Shown here: positions 1-14,258 of the stretch, piece by piece | Layout: each line of letters starts with the position of its first letter | Position numbering within the stretch: position 1 is the first letter of the stretch | NCBI GenBank assembly: GCA_022842465.1 | Contig: JALHPN010000042.1 | Location: forward strand, 1-46,858 | Length of the DNA stretch: 46,858 bases | Source: Polyangiaceae bacterium | Lineage (GTDB): Bacteria > Myxococcota_A > Polyangia > Polyangiales > Polyangiaceae | Direction of reading: 5' to 3' | Position numbers and translations under genes: made by a program | The notes under the pieces: generated by a model | What the model was told of the DNA's origin: nothing | The model's database searches: none | What the model saw: only the letters and a program-made list of their open reading frames with translations

Positions 1-2
1 TC

Positions 3-377
3 GGCGGCCTCCACGACTGCCGCCGGGAGGCCGCCGCACGGCGCCTCGCCGCGCGCCTCGACGGCGGCGTCGACGACGCGACGGCGCGCATCGTCCTTCA
101 CTCCCTCGGCGGCGTCGGGAACGCCTGGGCCTGGCGCGCCCTCCCCGCCAGCGCCGAGTCTGCGCCGACGCGCGCGCTGGCGACCGAGGCCCTGCTCCGC
201 GCCTACGTCGCTCGCTCCGGCGAGGTCCGCGAGGCTGCCGCGAAGGCGCTCCTCGTCATCGACGATCCGTCCCTGCCCACCCTGCTCGCGCGGGCGAAGG
301 CGGGCGCCTCGCCCGATGCGCGCCCCGCCCTCGACGCGCTCGAGCTCCGCCTCCGAGACAACCCCGCGCGGCTCTGA
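3..377 (+). CDS. HEAT-like repeat protein, C-terminal fragment
   Basis: The 5' end lies outside the window. The frame starting at base 3 is open for 124 codons and ends at TGA 375-377. The peptide is rich in Ala, Leu and Arg and shows paired amphipathic helices, for example around HSLGGVGNAWAWRAL and then EVREAAAKALLVIDDPSLP, where an xREAAAKAL helix is followed by an aspartate turn. This is the look of HEAT or PBS-lyase-like repeats, which act as protein-binding scaffolds. No catalytic motif is visible in the part seen. It is convergent with the kinase gene ending at 389, with only 11 bp between the stops. The function cannot be narrowed from this fragment. Confidence 0.72.
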   Translation, partial: GGLHDCRREAAARRLAARLDGGVDDATARIVLHSLGGVGNAWAWRALPASAESAPTRALATEALLRAYVARSGEVREAAAKALLVIDDPSLPTLLARAKAGASPDARPALDALELRLRDNPARL

Positions 378-388
378 TCCGAGCTACC

Positions 389-3300
389 TCACCCAGCCTG
401 CAGCTTCGCCGGCCACACCGCGTCCGTCACCATGCCGGCGACCGCGCGGATCTCCCTCCGCAGCTGCTCCGCCGTCGGCCGCTGCGTCGGGTCCCGACGC
501 AGCGTCGGGACCAGCACCTCCGCGAGCGGCCCGAGCTCGGGGTGGGCGACGAGCGCCTGCATCGGCATCGGGTTTCCGTCGTGCGAGACGTGCATCGTGA
601 TCTGCGTCACCTCGTTCGGCGCGTCGAAGAGCACCGACCCCGTGAGCATCTCGAACGCCATGCACCCGAACGCATAGATGTCCGCGGCCGGCGGCGCGGG
701 CGTCACCCCGTCCGGCACGACCCCCCAGACCTCGGGCGAGCCGTACGGGCCCGTGCCGCAGCCCGTGCGGATCTTCCTCCCTGCGAGGCCGAAGTCCACG
801 AGCACGCCCTCCTCCGACTTCCGGAGGACGACGTTCGACGGCTTGATGTCGAGGTGCCCGATGCCGACGGAGTGCATCGCCTCGAGGCCAGCGAGCACGT
901 CATCCATCACGGACAGGCAGCGCTTCATGTCGAACGTGCGGGACGCGATCACCCACTCGAGCGTCGAGCCCTCGACGAGCTCCATCACGAGGATCGGCAG
1001 CGGCCGCGCGCCTACGTCGAACGTCACGAAGCGAGCGAGGTTCGCGTGACTCGGAAGCATGATCAGCGCGGACGCCTCCTCGCGGAAGAGGCGCATGAAG
1101 TCCTCGTGCGAGACCGAGCGCGCCGCCGTCGCGTTGTAGTCCGGCACCTTCAAGGCGAAGCGCTCCGCGTCGGGCTCGCCGCGCTCTTCCGCGCGCGTCA
1201 CGACGAACACGGAGGCGATCCCCCCCTGACCGAGCGCGCGCTGGACGAAGAATCCTCCGACGATTCGCCGCGGCGGTAGCCAGGCGGGGAGCTGCTCCGT
1301 CGTCTCGATCGCGGGAGGCTCCTCGACGTAGGAGGGCCGGTCGACGGGCAGCTCCGCGATGCGCGAGAGGAGGCCGGCGACGAGGAGCGCGAGGCCGTGG
1401 GGCAGCGCGGACACGACCTCTTCGATCGCGGGGGCGAGCTCCTCCGGCTGGAGGACCTCCTCGGCGCCGGCGAGCACCCGGGTGACGGCGACGGACAAGA
1501 GCCGCGGCTGCGGCGGTGAGATCGCCATCGTCGGGAGCTCGGGATCGAGCCGACCGCGGGCACCGAGACACATCTGCGCGACGGCCGCGACCCACGTCTC
1601 CACGGCCGCGACGACCGCCGGCTCCCCGCCCTCGCCGGACCCGAGCGCGCGGAGCACCGGCGCCTTCGCGAGCGACGCGAGCGCGCCGTGGAGTCGGACG
1701 AGCACGGTGCGGAGGGCCTCGCTCCGCGCAGACGCCTCGGGCGCGAGCTCGTTCGCGAGCTCCTCGAAGGCGAGGAGTCGCTTCTCGTGCTCGTCCGTCG
1801 CCGACGAGTCCCGGAGGAACTTCGCGTAGCGGGTGAGGACGTGCTCGAGGTCTGGATCCATGGAGGCCTCGGCGAGCGTGCCGAAGTCCTCCGTCTTCGC
1901 GATGCGGAGAGCGAGGACGAGCAGCGCGTCCGTCACGTCGCATGCGCCGAGGCGAACGAGGGCGTCGAGAGCGCGCGCGATCGCCGCGAGCATCGTCCTG
2001 CGGAGCGCCACGGGCGGATCCCCGTCGAAGTGCTCGAGGAGCGCCTTCACCGCCCGGAGCCAGAGCGCGCGCATGCGCTTCGCCCGCTGCACGTCCGCCC
2101 CTTCCGCGGTCTCCGCCCGGCGCGTGGCGGTCTCCAGGCCCTCCCCGAGGATACCGTCGAGCAGATGGAGGAGCGCGCGGAGGCGCCGCATGCGGAGGGT
2201 GAGGTGCCGCGGCGCCGCCGAGCCGCCGCGCTCGGGCGACTCGCACGCGACGATGGTCTCCGCGAGCCGCTCGCGGATCGCATCGTGGGCGTCCTCGCTC
2301 GCGCGGACCTGATCCGCCGAACCGCCGAGCTTGAGCATGTCGGCGACGGTGTGGCGCTCGAGGAGGCTCGCGTCCAGGTCGCGCACGAGCGTCATCGCGG
2401 CTCGCCGCGCGGTGGACGCCGCCGTCGTCGCCGACGCCGACGCGAGCGTGTCGGGGGCGGGCGGCGGGGCGATCGTGACGCCCTCCCGCGACGCCGCGTC
2501 GAGCGCGTCGAGCGAGGCCTGGGCGGCGGCGAGGACGGCTCGGGCGCGGGCGTACGCCGCGAGCGCGCCCTGTGACACGAACGCCTCGAGCGCGCGATGC
2601 ACCTGGACGCGGAGCGGCGCCGTCTCGCTCCCGAACGACCCCTCGAGGTCCCGCTCCACGTCGAGGCGGAGGGCCTCGGCCCCGTCGTCGTCCTGGTGAC
2701 GCTCGCTCGAGGCTCGCGACGCCGCGAGCACGCGCCGCGCGGCGCGCTCGAGGACCTTGGACGGCCCGTGCTCGTTCGTCGCCTCGACGATCGCCTCGGC
2801 GACGACGTCGGGACTCGCCGCGGCGACGACGAGATCGACCACCTTGGTCGCCGCCTCGGGCTCCGCCTCGACCGCGCGCGGGAGCCCCCACGCGAAGGCC
2901 GCCGCGCTCGCCGGATCGAGACGTGAGAAGAGCTCGCGCTTCACCACGGCCTGGGTGAGCTTGACCGCCTCGTCGGGCCGCACGGCGACGTAGGCCGCGA
3001 GCGACGTGCTCGCGCGCCGCCACTCCGTGGGCGAGAGCCCGGGCTCGAGCCCCGCTTCCATCTCGGCCGCGAGCTCCGGGATCCACGGCGCGAGGAGCCC
3101 GCGCGCACCGGCGACGTGCCTCCAGACGAGCGACTCGCGATCGCCGAGCAGCCGCTCCCAGGCGAGCTTCACGGCGTCGGCGGCGAACGCCCGGAGCGCG
3201 TGACGGTCGCCCATCTGCGCGCGCTTCGCGGCCTCGCGCGCGGCCCGCTCGAGGATCTTCGCGGCGAGACGACGGGCGGGGAGCGAGCGTGTCGACGGCA

Positions 3301-3811
3301 GCGTGATCCAGTCGCGCGCCTGCTCACGGCGGCCCACGAGGGCGAGGCAGAGCGGACCGTCCGGGATGTTGTGCACCAGCGGCAGCTCGCAGAGGAGCGC
3401 GACGCGCGCGCGCACCCCCGGGCTCGCCAGGCCCTTTCCGCCCGTCTGCGCCATCGCGGTCGCCATCGCCGTGAAGGTCGCGGCGTTCCCCGCCAGCATC
3501 CGCGCGAGCACCCTTCGACCGACCTCGCGCTGCTCGGCGCCCACCGGAAGCGCCGCCGCGAGGGTGTAGAGCGCCACCCCGGCGGCCTCGGGCGCGAGCC
3601 AGTCGAGGTCGTCCACGAGGCCGGCCTCGAGCGCGGCCTGGACACCTCGGAGGAGGACGTCGGGGTGGAGCCCCTCGAGGGGACCAGGGCCCTCCTCGGC
3701 GTTCGCCCGAGAGAGCGCAGCCATGGCCTGACGCCAGAGGGGACGCCGCTCCGAGGGAGAGGCGCCGGCGAGCTCGAGCAGGCTCGACACGTAGAAGGAC
3801 GGATCTCTCAA
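389..3811 (-). CDS. Large protein with C-terminal Ser/Thr protein kinase domain
   Basis: The protein has 1140 residues. Residues 1-850 are Ala/Leu/Arg-rich and look all-helical; I recognise no family there. A eukaryotic-like kinase domain follows at about 860-1130. It has a glycine loop (GQGGIASV), the ATP-binding lysine in FALKVPD (K888), the catalytic loop HLDIKPSN (D988), the metal-binding DFG (D1006) and a GSPEVW in place of APE. The HRD arginine is Leu, so activation-loop phosphorylation may not control it in the usual way. A kinase at the C-terminus is uncommon; most bacterial Ser/Thr kinases carry it N-terminally. No membrane segment is seen, so it is probably cytosolic. The start used is a TTG without a clear ribosome site, so the true N-terminus is uncertain. 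It lies 51 bp after the hybrid histidine kinase, probably in the same transcript, which hints at cross-talk between phosphorelay and Ser/Thr signalling. Confidence 0.88.
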   Translation of the reverse strand: MRDPSFYVSSLLELAGASPSERRPLWRQAMAALSRANAEEGPGPLEGLHPDVLLRGVQAALEAGLVDDLDWLAPEAAGVALYTLAAALPVGAEQREVGRRVLARMLAGNAATFTAMATAMAQTGGKGLASPGVRARVALLCELPLVHNIPDGPLCLALVGRREQARDWITLPSTRSLPARRLAAKILERAAREAAKRAQMGDRHALRAFAADAVKLAWERLLGDRESLVWRHVAGARGLLAPWIPELAAEMEAGLEPGLSPTEWRRASTSLAAYVAVRPDEAVKLTQAVVKRELFSRLDPASAAAFAWGLPRAVEAEPEAATKVVDLVVAAASPDVVAEAIVEATNEHGPSKVLERAARRVLAASRASSERHQDDDGAEALRLDVERDLEGSFGSETAPLRVQVHRALEAFVSQGALAAYARARAVLAAAQASLDALDAASREGVTIAPPPAPDTLASASATTAASTARRAAMTLVRDLDASLLERHTVADMLKLGGSADQVRASEDAHDAIRERLAETIVACESPERGGSAAPRHLTLRMRRLRALLHLLDGILGEGLETATRRAETAEGADVQRAKRMRALWLRAVKALLEHFDGDPPVALRRTMLAAIARALDALVRLGACDVTDALLVLALRIAKTEDFGTLAEASMDPDLEHVLTRYAKFLRDSSATDEHEKRLLAFEELANELAPEASARSEALRTVLVRLHGALASLAKAPVLRALGSGEGGEPAVVAAVETWVAAVAQMCLGARGRLDPELPTMAISPPQPRLLSVAVTRVLAGAEEVLQPEELAPAIEEVVSALPHGLALLVAGLLSRIAELPVDRPSYVEEPPAIETTEQLPAWLPPRRIVGGFFVQRALGQGGIASVFVVTRAEERGEPDAERFALKVPDYNATAARSVSHEDFMRLFREEASALIMLPSHANLARFVTFDVGARPLPILVMELVEGSTLEWVIASRTFDMKRCLSVMDDVLAGLEAMHSVGIGHLDIKPSNVVLRKSEEGVLVDFGLAGRKIRTGCGTGPYGSPEVWGVVPDGVTPAPPAADIYAFGCMAFEMLTGSVLFDAPNEVTQITMHVSHDGNPMPMQALVAHPELGPLAEVLVPTLRRDPTQRPTAEQLRREIRAVAGMVTDAVWPAKLQAG

Positions 3812-3862
3812 CGGTGGGTCAGAGGAGGGTACGCCGTCTCTCTCCGCCCGTCAGCCCCTCCG

Positions 3863-6436
3863 TCACCGTCCTTCTGCAGCCCTCGACGACGGGTCGTCGT
3901 CGTCCCCGAGGTCTCCGCCCACGAGGCGCTCGCTCGAGGTCGCATCGTCCTCGCGCGCCCCGAAGGACATCCCGCCGAGGTTCGCGATGACGGTCACGAG
4001 GCGCGGGATGTCGACCGGCTTCGACATGTGGCCCTGGAACCCGGCCGCGAAGGCGCGCTCGCCGTCCGACTCGCGCGCATGAGCCGTGACGGCGACGGCG
4101 GGGGTCCTTCCGCCGCGCTCGGCGGAGAGCCCGCGGATCGCGCGGATGAGCCCGTACCCGTCGCCCCCGGGCATCGCGATGTCGCTCACGATGACGTCCG
4201 GACGGAAGCGCTCGAACGTCGCGAAGCCCTCGTGGGCCGACGCCGCCGTCGCGATCTCGGCCCCGCGGTCGGTGAGCACGTCGCGCAGCAGCGTGCGTGC
4301 GTCGTCGTCGTCGTCGACGCACAGGATCCGGAGCCCCTCGAGCCGCACGCGATCGCGCGGGCGCGTCGTCGCACGCGGGGCGATCATGATCTCGTCGGCG
4401 ACGGGCAGCGTGACCACGAACGTCGCGCCGCGCCCGGCGCCCTCGCTCGTCGCCTTGACGCTGCCGCCGTGCGCGTGCACGAGCTGCTTCACGATCGCGA
4501 GGCCGAGGCCGAGCCCGCCGTGACGGCGTGAGGACGAGCCGTCCGCCTGGCGAAACGGCTCGAACACGATCGGGAGAAAATCCGGAGCGATCCCCTCCCC
4601 GTCGTCGGCGATGCGGATCTGGACCTCCCCCTTCTCCTCCACGAGCGCGACGTCGACACGGCCCTTCGCGTTCGTGAACTTGATGCCGTTCGACACGAGG
4701 TTCGACACGACCTGCTGGAGGCGCTCCGGATCACCGACGACGCGACGCACCTCGGCGGACGTGACCGTCAGCGTGACGTCCTTCGCCTCCGCGGCGGGCC
4801 GGAGCGCGTCGACCGCGGCGTCCACGACGGCGGCGACGTCGACGTGGGTGCTGTCGAGCCGGAGCTTGCCGGAGACGATGCGCGAGATGTCGAGGACGTC
4901 CTCGATCATGCGGGACTGCGCGCGCGCGTTCCGCTCGATGATCCCGAGCGCCTTCTCCACCTCCGGTGACGCCTTCGGTCGCGCCATCACGGCCCAGCCG
5001 AGGATCGCGTTCAGCGGCGTGCGGAGCTCGTGGGAGACGGTCGCGAGGAACTCGTCCTTCGCGCGGCTCGCGAGCTCCGCCTCCGAGCGCGCGGCGTGCT
5101 CGCGCTCGAGAAGTCGCCCGCGCTCGGCGCGCTGGGCCTCGACCTCCTCGCGCGCGGCCACCATCTGCGTCACGTCCACGGCAAAGGTGAGGACGCGGTC
5201 GACGCTGCCGCCGTGGTTCCGGAGCGGCTGCGCCGTGAAGCGCATGACGCGCCGCCCGACGGGGAACGTGCCGGCCATCTCGTCGAGGGAGATCGTCTGG
5301 CCCGTCACGTAGGCGCGACGGACGATGTCGAGCCCGGTGCCGCCCACGCCGAGCTCCGATGCGCGCTGGCCGACCATCTCCCGCCCGCCGAAGAGCTCGC
5401 GAAAGGGCGCGTTCGTGTACTCGATCTCGAGCGACGGGACGCGCAGCACCGCGAACATCGCCGGCACGCCCGAGAGCACGTCGAACATGCGCTCGCGGGA
5501 CATCTGCTTCGCGACGGCCCACGCGGCGCGATCCGCGATGGAGAAGAAGAGCCGCTTGTCGGCCTCGGAGAAGAGAGGCACCCTCGTCGAGCCGACGTGC
5601 GCGACGCCCACGACCTCCCCGTCGTGGAGGAGCGGGACGCCGTAGAGAGCCTTCGTGCCCCGCCCGCGGAGCCACGCGCTCTTCACGAGCGAGGAGCCCG
5701 CCGCGTCGGCGAGCTCGAAGGGGGCTCGCTCGGAGGCGATCTTCCCTGCGAAGCCCTCGCCGAGGGCCAGCGAGAACCGCTCGTCGACTTCCTTTCCGCC
5801 GCCGGTCGCCGCCGACACCTTGAGGAGGTCGCCGTCCCGGAGCAGGATCATCGCGGAGTCCGCGTCGTCCGCCGCGGTCATGAAGATGCGGAGGAGCTCG
5901 TCGAGGAGCCCCTTCAGATCGCTCGAGTCCAGCGTCGCGCGCGCGATCTGCTCGAAGGCGACGAGCCGCCGCACGGCGTCGTCCCGCTCCCGGGTGCGGA
6001 GCGCCACCTGCTCGCGCCGGACCTGTTCGCGCTGGGCGAAGAGATCGGTGAACGCCTTCACGCGCGCGCGGAGGATGTCGGCGTCGAACGGCTTCGTGAC
6101 GTAGTCGGCGGCCCCGACCTCATAGCCCTTCTTCGCGTACCGCTCGTCGCGGTGGATCGCGGTCAGGAAGAGGACCGGGAGCTCCTTCCCGTGCGGCATG
6201 GTCCGGAGCCTCGCGGCGACCTCGAAGCCGTCCATCTCCGGCATCTGGACGTCCAGGAGGACGACCGCGAACGGCTCCCTCTCGACCGCCGCGAGCGCCT
6301 CCGCGCCGGAGCGCGCCTCGACGAGACGGGCGCCGAGCGGCTTCAGCACCGCCGACAGCGCGAAGAGGTTCGCAGGCGTGTCGTCGACGAGGAGGACGCT
6401 GGGCGGCGAAGGGCCGTCGCTGGGTCGTTCATCCAC
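3863..6436 (-). CDS. Hybrid histidine kinase, REC-GAF-PAS-HisKA-HATPase-REC
   Basis: The protein has 857 residues and no membrane segment. The order is: receiver domain at 14-130 (phospho-acceptor D62 in LLDVQMPEMDG), GAF domain about 160-310, PAS-like domain about 320-435, a coiled-coil linker rich in Glu and Arg, HisKA with the H box SHELRTPLN (H469), HATPase with DDGEGI and a GLGLGLAIVKQLV G box, and a second receiver at about 705-825 (D752 in VSDIAMPGGDG). An N-terminal receiver means the kinase probably takes input from an upstream kinase, with the poly-HAMP kinase 11 bp upstream the obvious candidate. The start is GTG 6436, chosen because GAGGTG sits six bases upstream. There is no DNA-binding output domain, so the output is probably by phosphotransfer or protein contact. 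Confidence 0.93.
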   Translation of the reverse strand: MDERPSDGPSPPSVLLVDDTPANLFALSAVLKPLGARLVEARSGAEALAAVEREPFAVVLLDVQMPEMDGFEVAARLRTMPHGKELPVLFLTAIHRDERYAKKGYEVGAADYVTKPFDADILRARVKAFTDLFAQREQVRREQVALRTRERDDAVRRLVAFEQIARATLDSSDLKGLLDELLRIFMTAADDADSAMILLRDGDLLKVSAATGGGKEVDERFSLALGEGFAGKIASERAPFELADAAGSSLVKSAWLRGRGTKALYGVPLLHDGEVVGVAHVGSTRVPLFSEADKRLFFSIADRAAWAVAKQMSRERMFDVLSGVPAMFAVLRVPSLEIEYTNAPFRELFGGREMVGQRASELGVGGTGLDIVRRAYVTGQTISLDEMAGTFPVGRRVMRFTAQPLRNHGGSVDRVLTFAVDVTQMVAAREEVEAQRAERGRLLEREHAARSEAELASRAKDEFLATVSHELRTPLNAILGWAVMARPKASPEVEKALGIIERNARAQSRMIEDVLDISRIVSGKLRLDSTHVDVAAVVDAAVDALRPAAEAKDVTLTVTSAEVRRVVGDPERLQQVVSNLVSNGIKFTNAKGRVDVALVEEKGEVQIRIADDGEGIAPDFLPIVFEPFRQADGSSSRRHGGLGLGLAIVKQLVHAHGGSVKATSEGAGRGATFVVTLPVADEIMIAPRATTRPRDRVRLEGLRILCVDDDDDARTLLRDVLTDRGAEIATAASAHEGFATFERFRPDVIVSDIAMPGGDGYGLIRAIRGLSAERGGRTPAVAVTAHARESDGERAFAAGFQGHMSKPVDIPRLVTVIANLGGMSFGAREDDATSSERLVGGDLGDDDDPSSRAAEGR

Positions 6437-6447
6437 GCATCACCTCG

Positions 6448-12000
<5,553 letters not shown>

Positions 12001-12101
12001 GTGCGTCCTCTCCTCCGACCCCAACGCGCCGGCGCGCTCCTGGAAGGACCGCGAGCGCACCACGGCGCAGCGCACGCGCGGCGCAGGGATCGATGATTAG
12101 C

Positions 12102-12136
12102 GGGACTCCTCGCCGCCTTCAACGCGGCGGGGAGTC
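12102..12136. terminator. Strong hairpin between receiver gene and poly-HAMP kinase gene
   Basis: A 13-bp stem (12104-12116 with 12124-12136) contains one G.T wobble and encloses a 7-nt loop. It lies between the stop of the receiver gene (12210) and the start of the poly-HAMP kinase (12000), both on the minus strand. No run of T follows on either strand, so a classical intrinsic terminator is not supported. It may be an attenuator, an RNA-processing site or a transcript-end stabiliser. It is the best hairpin I noticed in the minus-strand signalling block. Confidence 0.45.
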
Positions 12137-12209
12137 GCGATGCGAACCGTCTCGCTCGCGGTGGCGGTCACCGCCCGCGCGCAAGAACGCCACAGCACGG
12201 CCGCTTCGG

Positions 12210-12830
12210 TCAGGCCCGATCGGAGCGCGGACGCCGGAGCGTCTCGAGGAGCTGCGCCGCCGGGACCGGCTTCGCGAGGTGGAGGTCGAAGCCGGCGCGG
12301 CGAGCCTGGTCGCGCGCCTCCGTGCCCACGTAGCCCGTCATGGCCACGAGCTCGGGCGACGCGGGACCGAGGATGCGCTTGGTGACGCGCGCGACCGTCT
12401 CGCCGTCCATCTCCGGGAGCCCGAGGTCGACGAGCCCGACGTCGAACGTCCGCGTGAGCAGGAGGAGGAGGCCATCCACGCCGTTGTGCGCGACGGTGAC
12501 CACGTGCCGCTCGAGCTGGAGCAGCTCCTGGAAGAGCTCGCACGTGTCTTCGTGGTCGTCGACGAAGAGGACGCGTCGCGCGCCGGGCGGCAACGCCGCA
12601 TGGTCGTCCCCCCAGCCGAGCGCGCGCAGGCGGTCGATGGCGCGAGGCGCCCCCGGCCACGCGGTCTTGGCCTGACTCGAGGTGGAGAGGACGTCGTCCA
12701 CCGCACGGAGGCGGTCCACGATGCGCGCGGCGCGGAGCGAAGCGGCCTCCTCGCTCGCGTGAGAGGGAGCTTGCCGCTCGAGCTCCGCGAGGAGCACGGG
12801 CATCAGGGAATCGGAGGTCGCTTCGCTCAT
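12210..12830 (-). CDS. Orphan single-domain response regulator with N-terminal extension
   Basis: The protein has 206 residues from ATG 12830. A longer TTG-initiated frame exists, but its extra residues look non-coding. About 80 helical residues are followed by a receiver domain from ARRVLFVDDHEDT to the end, with the phospho-acceptor aspartate in GLVDLGLPEMDG, the threonine in VAMTGYVG and the lysine in HLAKPVPA. It has no output domain, so it would work by phosphotransfer or by contacting another protein. The two hybrid kinases downstream on the same strand are likely partners. The 209-bp gap to the poly-HAMP gene contains a strong hairpin, so the genes may be separate transcription units. 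The ribosome site is weak. Confidence 0.88.
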   Translation of the reverse strand: MSEATSDSLMPVLLAELERQAPSHASEEAASLRAARIVDRLRAVDDVLSTSSQAKTAWPGAPRAIDRLRALGWGDDHAALPPGARRVLFVDDHEDTCELFQELLQLERHVVTVAHNGVDGLLLLLTRTFDVGLVDLGLPEMDGETVARVTKRILGPASPELVAMTGYVGTEARDQARRAGFDLHLAKPVPAAQLLETLRRPRSDRA

Positions 12831-12954
12831 CGAACGCTCAGGACGGCGCTCACTTTTCCACGCACCCAGGGGTACGGGCAAGGCGAGCCGTCGTTCCGTT
12901 CGACGAATCGGGAAGACCTTTCCGAGGCGAACGGGAGAGCCTAAGAGGAGCGCG

Positions 12955-13845
12955 TCACGTCGCGGCGGGGTCGTCGAAGCGATCGCGCGCGTTCGCGACG
13001 AGCTTCTCGACCGCCGCCCGCGCGAGCTCCGACGACTCGCTCGCGGGATAGAGCGCGTGGATGGCGGCGCTCTTCGGGAGGAACGTCGTCACCACCTTCA
13101 CGCGGCCGAGCGCGATCGACTCGCGGGCGACCATCCTCGGGACGAACGCGATGAAGCCGCCGCGCGCTACGGCCTCGAGCATCAGAAAGGCGTCGTCGAC
13201 CTCCCCCATCGACGTCGGCGAGAGGCCGTTCTCGCGGAGGAAGGCCTCGACCTCCCAGTGGTAGACCGACGACGACCGATACTCGAGGATGCCGAGGTTC
13301 TCCCAGTCCGGTCGAGGCTCGAGGTCCGGATGGACGACCGCGACGAGCGCCGGACGGTGGAGGATCGCCACGTCGAGCCCCGGCCGCGCGATCTCGGTGG
13401 GCTCCGTCTCTCCGATGACGAGATCCAGCTCCTGGGCGCGGAGGTCGCGCACGAGCACGTTGAAGTCGCCGATCTGGATGGACGGCCGACAGCGCTCGAC
13501 GGTGAGCACCGGCATCAGGAAGTCCGTCGCGATGGTGCGCGACATCGCCGCGCTGACGCCGATGCGGAGCGAGACCGTCGGGGGCACCCCGCTCCCGATC
13601 GCTTCGACGAGGCGTTCGCCGGCGAGGAACATCGCCGATGTGTGCTCGAGGGCCTCGCGTCCCTGCTGCGTGAGGCGGAGCCCCGTCTTGATCCGCTCGA
13701 AGAGCTGCACGCCGAGGGCGCGCTCGAGCATCCGGATCTGCTCGCTGACGGTCGGCTGCGTCACCCCGAGGCGCTCGGCAGCGGCCTTCACGGACCCTTC
13801 GGTGGCCGTCACGTGGAAGTAGTAGAGGTGGTTGAAGTTGAGCAC
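12955..13845 (-). CDS. LysR-family transcriptional regulator, NhaR-like
   Basis: The protein has 296 residues starting at GTG 13845. The N-terminus LNFNHLYYFHVTATEGSV matches the start of NhaR-type LysR regulators. The winged helix-turn-helix covers about 10-60 (AAERLGVTQPTVSEQIRMLE), followed by the periplasmic-binding-like effector domain at about 90-290. NhaR in enterobacteria activates a Na+/H+ antiporter gene, but no antiporter gene lies in this window, so the target is unknown. A longer frame reaches 14178, but its extra residues are low-complexity Arg/Ser and overlap another gene, so I reject that start. The gene follows the USP-like gene by 19 bp and may be co-transcribed with it. Confidence 0.88.
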   Translation of the reverse strand: MLNFNHLYYFHVTATEGSVKAAAERLGVTQPTVSEQIRMLERALGVQLFERIKTGLRLTQQGREALEHTSAMFLAGERLVEAIGSGVPPTVSLRIGVSAAMSRTIATDFLMPVLTVERCRPSIQIGDFNVLVRDLRAQELDLVIGETEPTEIARPGLDVAILHRPALVAVVHPDLEPRPDWENLGILEYRSSSVYHWEVEAFLRENGLSPTSMGEVDDAFLMLEAVARGGFIAFVPRMVARESIALGRVKVVTTFLPKSAAIHALYPASESSELARAAVEKLVANARDRFDDPAAT

Positions 13846-13864
13846 GCCGAGAAGATAGACCGCG

Positions 13865-14185
13865 TCAGGGCCCACCGTCGATTCGACGATCCCGAATCGA
13901 GTCGCGGACGAGCGTGGCGCCCCAGTCACGCACGAGGTCCTCGACCGTGTCCCCGCGGTCGCCGGTGACCACGAAGACCGCGATGGCCTCGGCGCGGTCG
14001 CCGAGCGTCTCGCGGAGCGCAGCCGTGAGCCGACGCTGCGCCTCGAGCGCCCGGGCCAGGCCGCCCGCGCGGTCGACGACGTGGCAGACCGCGAGCGCCT
14101 CAGGCACGGGCTCCCGAGGCGTGAAGGCCGCGCGGAGACCGTCGAGGTCGATCGGACCTCGCAGCACCACGAGAACACGCTCCAT
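13865..14185 (-). CDS. Small alpha/beta protein, possibly universal-stress-like
   Basis: The protein has 106 residues from ATG 14185. It begins with a hydrophobic strand (MERVLVVLRG), continues with helix, strand (ALAVCHVVD), helix and strand (IAVFVVTGD), then GDTVEDLVRDWGATLV. The order resembles a universal stress protein core, including the strand before VTGDRGDTVEDLV where the family has V-x-x-G-x-x-x-x-x-I. It is shorter than the usual 140-150 residues, and the ATP-binding GxxGxxxxxxxxGS loop is not visible. The ribosome site is weak. It is divergent from the ABC-F gene with 73 bp between the starts, a region likely to hold promoters for both although I could not pick out elements with confidence. 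Confidence 0.55.
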   Translation of the reverse strand: MERVLVVLRGPIDLDGLRAAFTPREPVPEALAVCHVVDRAGGLARALEAQRRLTAALRETLGDRAEAIAVFVVTGDRGDTVEDLVRDWGATLVRDSIRDRRIDGGP

Positions 14186-14258
14186 GGGTCGAGGCCCCAG
14201 CAAGCCCCGGACCATCGGAGGATCGCGCGGGTCGAGGCTCCGTGCTAGAAGCCGCGCC

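Noticed and set aside
12955..13845. Assigning the symbol nhaR
   Set aside because: Similarity is to the N-terminal pattern and general LysR plan; there is no antiporter neighbour, so the specific function is not shown.
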